64,000 nt of DNA from Cannabis sativa (taxonomy: Eukaryota; Streptophyta; Magnoliopsida; Rosales; Cannabaceae), in NCBI RefSeq assembly GCF_029168945.1, contig NC_083609.1, forward strand, positions 22,441,501 through 22,505,500. The letters run 5' to 3'. The notes under the pieces were generated by a model. That model saw nothing but the letters and a program-made list of their open reading frames with translations, had not been told where the DNA came from and did not search any database. The translations under genes and the position numbers were made by a program. Below are positions 56,498 through 64,000 of this stretch, one piece after another (positions within the stretch are counted from its first letter, which is position 1; every line of letters begins with the position of its first letter).

Positions 56498-58364
56498 TGT
56501 TGGGTTTTATGCCCTAAATAAAACTCTATTTCAATGTAATCCAGATTATTCAATATCAATAAAGTAACAGAAGTATTTTTCATTCATTTGTGTATGTTTT
56601 GGTTCACTTAATCAATTGTTTGTCTATTTGATTTATAAATTCATCCAAACCCCTTTCACATACTTGATCATGTTTATTGTGTTGTCAACACAGTGGAAAG
56701 TAAACATGACTATGTGAATAAAAGATTCCTAGATTTATCAAAACACTGGGTTTTACTGATATGACAATCTACAACAGAGTTTACTTGCATTTGGATGCTA
56801 TGTTCTTTCCAGAACATAGGTTAAAGTAAAGCTCAGGTTGGATGCATGGAGTATGCATTGGAATTGACCGATATTGAACTTTGAAATAGATTTATGAAAC
56901 TTACCGTAAATATCTATTCAATTCAATATCGCTAAGTTGATCCTAGATCACATGATCGAAATCCTGATATGGTTAGGCTCAATCTCGAGAGTGTTATTCG
57001 TGTTCTTTGATTTGTTAGTTAAGCCTTATTTTTGGTCAGGGCAATACATACATTTTGGGAACACGGTAGTACGATTGAGTGGGAGCGCTAACATAAATAT
57101 GGAATCTATAGCTTCTTTTTGGCGAATAGTAAGCAAAGGGTGATTTCCTTCGAGCTTAACCAAACGAGATAAATGACTGAGTACTCATTTCACTTAGTTG
57201 AAATATCATTTATACAGGGTTAAGTGTTTTAAGGATAAAATACATTGTAGGGTGTTACGGTAATTTAGTCCCTTTACAGTGTAAATCATCCATATAGAGG
57301 ATCATTGATCACATTAGGATTATAACAATGGATAACTAATGATGTGTCTATATGGTGGAACATATAGAGCATTCTATATACTGAGAGTGCAATTCTGAGT
57401 TCTATGTATGGATTCAACGAAGAATTAATAAGTCAGTGAATTTAAGTGGTAAATTCTAGATCTGCTTATTGGAAGCTCGGATATATAGACCCATGGTCCC
57501 CCCACTAGTTGAGATAATATTACTTGTAAGACTCATTTAATTGATTTTAATTAATAAATTATAATTCTCAAGATAGACTGTGTCTATTTGAGAATTTATC
57601 ACTTATTAAGGGCAAAACAGTAAATAGAGATTTTGAAGGGCATATTTATTAATTAGGAAACTTTAATTAGTTTTATTATTAATAAAATAAATGACAATAT
57701 ATTATTTTATAATTAATTTTAATTATTAAATAATTAGATTTGACATTTATGTGGTTGAACAAAGGAATTAGCAGTTTTTGACAATACAGGAAACTATCAA
57801 TGTAGGAAAAGTGGCAAGCCTTGTTTCCACAATGCCTAGGCCGGCCACTTAAGCTTCCTTTTCTCTTTGATTTTTTTCAATTTTAAATGTCAATTAATTC
57901 AATCATAGCCCTGGGTGGTCTTCTATAAATAGAAGGCAAAGGCTTCAGTTTTCAACAACACATTCTTAACATTATTCTGACAGAATTTTCTCTCTGAAAA
58001 TTCTCTCTGAGCCGCCACCCTCTCTCTCTCTCTCTCTATTCCTTCACTGTTTTGAAATCTATAAGTGTTAGAGTAGTGCCCACACACATCAAGTAATACC
58101 TCAATCATAGTGAGGAAGGCTGTGTAGAATTCAGAAACAACAAAGAAGGGCTATCGGGCTCAGATCTTGATTATACTCTGCTACAGAAAGGAATCAAGGG
58201 TTAGAGATCTGAGTGGGAGGAGACATATATTCCGCTGCACCCAATGTAAGATTTATGATACTTTTATGTGTTTAATTTTCCATCGTTTTAGAAGTTCATA
58301 TTTAGGTTGTTAATTCAACATAATTGTGAGTAGATCTAAGTTTCTGGTAAAATAATTTCCAACA
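56498..58364 (+). repeat. Copia C 3' LTR (1,867 bp)
   Basis: Starts TGTTGGGTTTTATGCCC, ends TTTCCAACA, then ATTAC. Confidence 0.95.
57839..57932 (+). promoter_or_regulatory. LTR core promoter of copia C 3' LTR
   Basis: GGCCGGCC at 57839-57846 and TATAAATAG at 57924-57932, 77 bases apart. Confidence 0.6.
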
Positions 58365-58392
58365 ATTACATGTTTAGCGTACATGTTGTTTA

Positions 58393-60272
58393 TGTTGGGT
58401 TTTATGCCCTAAATAAAACTCATTTCAATATAATCAGATTTACTTATTAATGTAGATCAGAAATAACATTTAATGTTGCATGGTTCCCATGATTTATTCC
58501 ATGATTATATGTACATAATGTATGAATTCTATTTAAGTCCAGAACATATCAATTTGTTAATGATTATAGTGTTGTCAACACAGTGGAATATAATCTTAAT
58601 TATATGTTCGAAAGTTTATTCCCTGATTTGTCAAAACACTGGATTTAGACTGACATGGTATAATCAGCGATAGGTATTCTTACACCTTGGATAAGTGTTA
58701 TGTCCTTTCCAGGACATTGGCAAAGTTTACCAGCATCGGATGTATGGAGTATACATCGGAAGGGACCGATATTGAACTTTGATTAGATATATTAGAATTT
58801 ACCGTAATATCTATTCAATTCAATATCACTTGTTGATCCTAGATCAAATGATCTTAATCCTGATATGATAAGGTTCAATCTCAAGAGTGTTATTCGTGTT
58901 CTTTGATTTGTTAGTTAAGCCTACTTTTGGGTCAGGGTGATACGTACATTTTGGGAACACGGTAGTGCAATTGAGTGGGAGCGCTAACATAAATATGGAA
59001 TCTATAGCTTCTATCTGGCGAATAGAAAGTAAAGGATGATTTCCTTCGAGCTTAACCAAACGAAAATAAATGGTGGAGATCTCATTTCACTTAGCTGAAA
59101 TATCATTTATACAGGGTTAAGTGTTTTAAGGATAAAATACATTGTAGGGTGTTACAGTAATTTAATTCCTTTACAGTGTAAATCATCTATATAGAGGATC
59201 ATTGATCACATTAGGGTTATAACAATGGATAACTAATGACGTGTCTATATCGTGAAACATATAGAGCGTTCTATATACTGAGAGTGCAATTCTAAGTTCT
59301 ATGTGTGGATTCAACGAAGAATTAATAAGTCAATGAATTTAAGATATAAATTCTTGATCTACTTATTGGAAGCTCGGATATATAGACCCATGGTCCCCAT
59401 ACTAGTTGAGACCATACTACTTGTAAGACTCAGTTAATTGATTTTGATTAATCAATTATAATTCTAAAGTTAGACTATGTCTACTTTTGAATTTTCACTA
59501 AGCAAGGGCGAAATTGTAAAGAAAAGAGATTCTAGGTTTATTTATTAATTAAGAGACTTTATGTGTCTAATTAATAAATAAATTAAATTAAAATACTATT
59601 TAATAATTAATTTTTAGTTATTAAATAATTAGAATTGGCATTTAAATGGTTGAATTTGAAAATTGGCATTTTTGAGAAAATGAGATGCAGAAATGATAAA
59701 ACAGCAAAATTGCATAAGTGAGGCCCATTATCCAAGGCCCATGGCCGGCCACACTTATAGGGTTTTATCATTTATTTTTTCATTATTTTAATGCCAAATA
59801 ATTCTAACCTAAACCTAGGTGGTTACCTATAAATAGATAGTGATGGCTCTCATTCACACTTAACTTTGTCAGATGAAATTGAGCCACCTATTCTCTATAG
59901 CCGAAACCACCTTCTCTCTCTCTTTTCTTCTTTACTTTCGAAATCCTTGAGTGAATGAGTGAGTGCCCACACACATCAAGTGGTATCTCAATCATAGTGT
60001 GTAAGACTGTGGAAAACCATCCAACAAGAAGGAGATTCAGCATCAAAGGAAGGAGAGAAAGAGATCCAGGTTCAGATATTGATAATGCTCTACTACAGAA
60101 AGGAATCAAGGGCTAGATATCTGAACGGAAGGAGTCATTATATTCCGCTGCACCCAATGTAAGGTTTCCTAAACTTTATATGTGTTTATTTCATCGTTTT
60201 AGAATTCATATTTAGGATGTTAATGAAACATACTTGTTAGTAAATCTAGATCCTGGTAAAATATATCCAACA
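58393..60272 (+). mobile_element. Solo Angela-like copia LTR (1,880 bp)
   Basis: Starts TGTTGGGTTTTATGCCC, ends TATCCAACA. Target duplication GTTTA at 58388-58392 and 60273-60277. It lies only 23 bases of host LTR beyond copia C's duplication and in the same orientation. It has diverged from the copia B and C LTRs, so it is a separate insertion reduced to one LTR. Confidence 0.93.
59743..59836 (+). promoter_or_regulatory. LTR core promoter of the solo copia LTR
   Basis: GGCCGGCC at 59743-59750 and TATAAATAG at 59828-59836, 77 bases apart. Confidence 0.6.
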
Positions 60273-60559
60273 GTTTATGCCTGTTAGATTACATTGATAG
60301 CAGTAATAGTATACATAGAGTTGTACTGATTACTGATAAATGTATGTTGGCTAAAATACTGATTGATGTTGTCACATCAATATGGCTAGAGTATGACTAG
60401 TATATTGAGTATAGGCTGACATTATGGTCGATAGTATTGTCGTATGAACGTTCTAGGCTCAGTACCGTGTAGGAAACGGGGATTAGGGTTATGATCGGGT
60501 GTATGGGCGCCAGGTTATAACTCGGGATATTTGTATGTTTTACGTTACGCTTTTCTTAC

Positions 60560-60575
60560 TGAGTTTGTTGACTCA
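60560..60575 (+). promoter_or_regulatory. Conserved inverted repeat in the solo gypsy LTR
   Basis: TGAGTT-TGTT-GACTCA, the counterpart of 1433-1448 with one G-T pair. Confidence 0.45.
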
Positions 60576-61112
60576 CATTGCTATTTACATGTGTAGGTAA
60601 GGGCAAGGCTAAAGCTGAGGAGCCGTGAGAACGAGCAGGTGAAGATTGTACATGTCGGGGCGGTTAGGTCTGAAGCGTACGATCTTAGGGGACATCAATG
60701 CTTTTACTGACAGTCATTAGGCGACAAAACTTTTACGTTAAACTAGCAAACTTTTGTAAATATATTTTGTAACGGGATCCTAGAATTTTATATATGTATT
60801 ACTTTAAGTTTATTAATTAAATAAGAAATTTTTAATTAATCACATTTTTCATTAATCTCGTTGATTAGCAACGAGCAGCACAGTACGTTTAAAATCATGT
60901 TATCATGCCTAATTAGTTAGGGTGTTACAAATAGCGTATTAGAATTCGAGTGGAGAGATTGAGCTAGCAAGAGAGCATACGAAATTTTAAAGTGATAAGT
61001 GAAATATATCTCTCTTTGTGGGTTTGTTAGTTTTACCAAACTGAGTAAATTGTTTTACTTTGTTTCTTTGTTATTTTTCTGCGCTTGAAGTTTATTGTTT
61101 TTTTCTAAAAAG

Positions 61113-61125
61113 TGGTATCAAAGCC
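61113..61125 (+). other. Primer binding site of copia D
   Basis: TGGTATCAAAGCC, one base from the initiator tRNA-Met complement, right after the interrupted LTR. Confidence 0.75.
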
Positions 61126-61139
61126 AAAGTTCAGATATA

Positions 61140-61576
61140 ATGTCAAAGATGGTATCTTCCAAAAATTTTGAGATCGAACTTTTTGATGGGAAGAATAATT
61201 TCAATTTATGGCAGAGCACAGTGAAAGATGTGTTGATACAACAAGGGCTCCTAAAGGTACTGTAGGAAAAGAAGCCTGAGAGTATGACTAATGAAGATTG
61301 GAAGGAATTATATGCAAAAGGAGTAAGCACTATTAAGCTTGACTCTTAAATTAAAGTATAGTGTATGGAATGAAACATGTTCGTCTGAGTTATAGAAATA
61401 GTTAACTTTATATATCAAAATCCCTAACAACTTTATTATATTCAAAGAAGCTATTATATGAATTCAAAATTTGTTGAAGGAAAAGATGTTAGGGATCATA
61501 TAAATAGATATAATAGGTACATAACTCAATTGTTAAGTGTAGGGGTCAAAATTGATGAAGAGGATCAAGCTATTAT
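61140..61576 (+). pseudogene. Copia D gag N-terminal part (Tork/Tnt1-like), broken and cut
   Basis: Opens MSKMVSSKNFEIELFDGKNN, then FNLWQSTVKDVLIQQGLL, the standard gag start of this copia group (FDG, then W, then QGL). TAG at codon 42 (61263-61265), then ESMTNEDWKELYAKGVSTIKL, several stops, and EGKDVRDHINRYNRYITQLL with GVKIDEEDQAIIV near 61475-61576. It is cut at 61577 by another LTR; the rest of the element is not in the window. Confidence 0.8.
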
Positions 61577-63108
61577 TGTAATATCCTAATAAGCCTAATG
61601 ATAAATAATAAGGATTTATATTTATATTATTGGTTAATCAGGTTATAAGTAGGATTATGATCATATTAGTATATTTCAGTATAAATTTTAAATTTACTAT
61701 AAGTGGATAAATAAGCCTAATTTATAAATTACGGAGATTTATATAGCATGTGTGAATGTAATATGAACTATATGTGGACTAAAAATATTTTTCAGGTTTG
61801 GCGATTTGAGAAATGTCCTAACGGGTTTAATTGATAAAATAAATGGGAATATTTTGATAAGTTGATAATGTAGATATGGAGTAATTAGGAGTATGAGAAA
61901 TTTAACTTAGAAATTATAAATAATAAAATTTTTATTAATATTATATTATAATTTATATTAATATTATTAATATTATATTCATTATTATTGTTATTATTAT
62001 TAAAAAATTTATATTAAAATTTTTCATTCAGATAAGTTTAATATATACAACCAGAAGAATAAAACAGAACAAAACCTTCATCCTCCTTTGACAAATTTTT
62101 TTTTCTCTCTCTCTCTCTATCTATTTTTTTTTTTAATTTTCAACCTAAAACCTAGCCATCTAAGCTGCGGTAGTAGTGGGATAGAAGGAAAGCTTAAGGT
62201 TTAGTTTAATTTCATTTTAAGATAAAAACAATTAGTTTTTATATAGGGGTTTCATGAATTAGAATAGTTAAGGAGGTTCTGACCTTATTGAATTATTCTC
62301 GAGTAGTCATGGGACTAGTTTTGATGTTTCTTGTTGAATCTGAAGTGATTTCAAGTTAGAAATTGAGTTTGGAACTTTTTATAGCTGAAGTTTGAACATT
62401 AGTGGCGTTTACCAATTAAGAGCTCGATTTAGTTTCGATTACGTAAGAATGGTTTTTTGTATCGTATTTGTGTGCCCTATGATGTTTAGAGTGGTTTGGA
62501 CAGGTTTCGGTTGCGTTTTGATGAGTGTGTAAATTGAGAATTGAGAGTTTTTACCCCTACCAAACTAGTCAAGAGGTTGTTAACTGGTCAATCGATTCTT
62601 GTGGAGGCAATTAATCGTTCCTCAACCGATGTACCATTTTTAGGTAGTCTCAAAAATTTGGGGATCATATTTTTACCGTAACTTTTCATTCGGGTGTCTG
62701 TTTTAGACTTTCTACATACTGTTTCGAAGCTTGCAACAAGCTCTATGTTATGGTGTATATTTTAGAGCCAAAATATAAGTTTTATTTTAGTGTATTTATC
62801 CTACAGGATTTTGTAAGAAACCCTAAGTTGTCATTTGTAATTGTTAAGTAGTATTTTAGGATAAACACTTATTGGTTTATTATTGTTATGACATAGGGCC
62901 CGATTTCATCTATCATTATCCATGCAGGTCGGCCAACATACTTGAACCGGAACTTGAGGTAATAAAAGTATAATATACCACATGGCATGACAAGTTCTGT
63001 AAATGTCAATTGTCTGATTAGGCAATGACAATGTGACGATACTATGAATGTGAGTACCGGGCGTAGGTACAGGTTCACCTGATTAGATGATGCGATATGT
63101 TGGGCATC
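61577..63108 (+). repeat. Gypsy-type LTR, 5' part (copy F)
   Basis: Begins TGTAATATCC inside the copia D gag. A block GGTCGGCCAACATACTTGAA at about 62928 matches the gypsy B LTR (about 22911), and GTAGGTACAGG with CTGATTAG resembles the gypsy A LTR. The usual LTR end and inverted repeat are missing, so it is truncated near 63108. No target duplication can be tested. Confidence 0.65.
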
Positions 63109-63455
63109 TTATCAGGACGAGACTCAGTTTAAGGGGGACATACTGGTTTTATGGCTCATGGTGTGCTCATCACTCAGTTGGCTAAAAAATTTGGTGTTAC
63201 TCCTAGGAATGCTGATGTTCCCATTAGAGTAGGAGCCATGATTACCCCTGAGCAAGTTAAAGCTTACAAGAATTCAAAGTATTTCCCAGAGAATGTACCA
63301 CCTTAAGATGATGCACCTACAACTACACAACAAGAACCATTGATGACTTTGCCTCCTCCCATGGATCCTTGGCAACTTGTCTCTCAACCGAATGTTTCAT
63401 GCAATTTATCAGGGCGAGACTCAGTTTGAGGTAGTTAGAACGGTGAAGATGAATG
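63109..63455 (+). other. Segment bracketed by 25-base direct repeats, with a short ORF
   Basis: Repeats at 63109-63133 and 63406-63430 agree at 23 of 25 bases. Between them a 51-aa ORF (63151-63306) reads MAHGVLITQLAKKFGVTPRN and ends PENVPP. The LITQL-KKFGV text vaguely recalls the plant transposon-protein region of Athila/Ogre-type gypsy elements, but I cannot confirm it. Confidence 0.4.
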
Positions 63456-64000
63456 TGTTGGGAATTATTTTACCAGGATCTTAGATCTACACACAAGTAT
63501 GTTTATTAACATCCTAAATATGAACTTTCTAAAACGATAAAATAAACACATATAAAGTTAAGAAAACCTTACATTGATGCAGCGGAATAAATGTCTCCTT
63601 CCACTCAGATCTCTAACCCTTGATTCCTTTTACGTAGCGAGTATAATCCAAGATGCGAGCCGAATCTCCTTCTTCTTCAAGCTTTGATCCTTCACAGTCT
63701 TCCAATCTATGATTGAGTTACTGCTTGCTGTGTGTGGGCACTTACTCTTTCACTAGGGTCACGAAAAAGATGAAGGAAAAGAGGGAGAAGTATTTCGGCC
63801 AAGGTAGAGAGTGAGGGAGGCTCAGTTTTCTGAAGAGAGAAATTTCTGTCAGAAAGGCTTATTGAAAACTTGTTTTGTGAATGAGCCATCACTTTCTATT
63901 TATAGGCAACTTACTAGGTTTAAGTTTAGAATTATTTGGCATTAAAATAATTAAAATAATAATTTGAAAAAGCCTTATAAGTGGCCGGCCATAGCTGTTG
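63456..64000 (-). mobile_element. Angela-like copia LTR on the minus strand (copy H2), cut by the window end
   Basis: The complement of the LTR end (TGTTGGGAATTATTTTACC) starts at 63456. No primer site lies to its left, so this is a 3' LTR or a solo LTR, unlike the 5' LTR at the left edge. By eye it is closest to that left-edge copy. Confidence 0.8.
63896..63990 (-). promoter_or_regulatory. LTR core promoter of copy H2
   Basis: Minus-strand TATAAATAG at 63896-63904 and GGCCGGCC at 63983-63990, 78 bases apart. Confidence 0.6.

Larger units (their letters stand above)
45954..58364 (+). mobile_element. Ty1/copia retrotransposon C (Angela-like), near-intact coding frame
   Basis: LTRs 45954-47833 and 56498-58364. 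Target duplication ATTAC at 45949-45953 and 58365-58369. The leader carries a 2.37-kb solo LTR (50008-52380). Gag-pol is one frame with two stop codons and no frameshift. Without the inserted LTR the element is about 10 kb. Its LTRs differ by only a few percent by eye. Confidence 0.95.
44662..60929 (+). mobile_element. Solo LTR of the gypsy A family, twice interrupted
   Basis: Starts TGTAAAGACCG and ends GGGTGTTACA, like gypsy A's LTR ends. Target duplication AATAG at 44657-44661 and 60930-60934. LTR pieces are 44662-45953, 58370-58392 and 60278-60929, about 1.97 kb in all. No internal region is present, so it is a solo LTR left by recombination between two LTRs. It then received copia C and a solo copia LTR. 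Confidence 0.92.
44351..61110 (+). repeat. 5' LTR of a Tork/Tnt1-like copia (D), interrupted
   Basis: LTR pieces at 44351-44661 (starting TGTTAGATTTT, TATAAATATG at 44545) and 60935-61110 (ending TTCTAAAA, probably from TCTAACA). They join across the solo gypsy LTR, whose duplication AATAG marks the break. Joined length is about 487 bases, normal for this copia group. The primer site follows directly. Confidence 0.75.

Overview
The window is nuclear DNA of a flowering plant, probably a eudicot. It is built almost entirely of transposable elements: Ty3/gypsy chromovirus-type and Ty1/copia LTR elements, plant L1-type LINEs, and AT-rich spacers. I see no host protein-coding gene, no tRNA, rRNA or other RNA gene, and no CRISPR array. 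The species cannot be named from the sequence.

Layout. (1) 1-1007: truncated copia LTR (Angela-like) on the minus strand, with its primer binding site at the window edge. (2) 1016-7087: gypsy element A with an apparently full-length 1,565-aa gag-pol ORF but both LTRs cut at their outer ends, followed by a mosaic patch (7074-7331) and the LTR tail plus leader of an Angela-like copia (7327-10698, copy E). (3) 10699-11295: remnant of a LINE ORF1 next to a 155-bp GA microsatellite, then about 1.6 kb of unassigned AT-rich DNA. (4) 12874-19177: nearly complete minus-strand LINE (LINE-1) with an 18-bp target duplication. Its ORF1 is open, and its ORF2 lies in one frame broken by three stops. (5) About 19700-43420: a decayed plus-strand LINE (LINE-2) split by gypsy B (21658-40904, duplication AACAC), which is itself split by Angela-like copia B (26613-36915, duplication GCTTT). 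(6) 44351-61576: a Tork/Tnt1-like copia (D) whose 5' LTR holds a solo gypsy LTR (44662-60929, duplication AATAG). That solo LTR holds Angela-like copia C (45954-58364, duplication ATTAC) and a solo Angela-like LTR (58393-60272, duplication GTTTA). Copia C holds another solo gypsy-type LTR (50008-52380, duplication CCTCC). (7) 61577-63108: the start of another gypsy-type LTR. Then comes a 300-bp segment bracketed by 25-bp repeats, and a minus-strand Angela-like LTR running off the end.

How it works together. Each LTR element would be transcribed from its 5' LTR, primed for reverse transcription by initiator tRNA-Met at the binding site just after that LTR, and integrated by its own integrase. 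Most copies are dead. Gypsy A and copia C keep the most complete coding capacity. The matching target duplications give a relative order of insertions without any dating assumption.

The most unusual signals are non-coding. The Angela-like leader carries a GC-rich island in which different copies keep hairpins at the same place with different but compensating stem sequences. It also carries a pair of hairpins with identical CTAAT loops. The Angela-like LTRs keep a GGCCGGCC palindrome at a fixed 76-78 bp from the TATA box.
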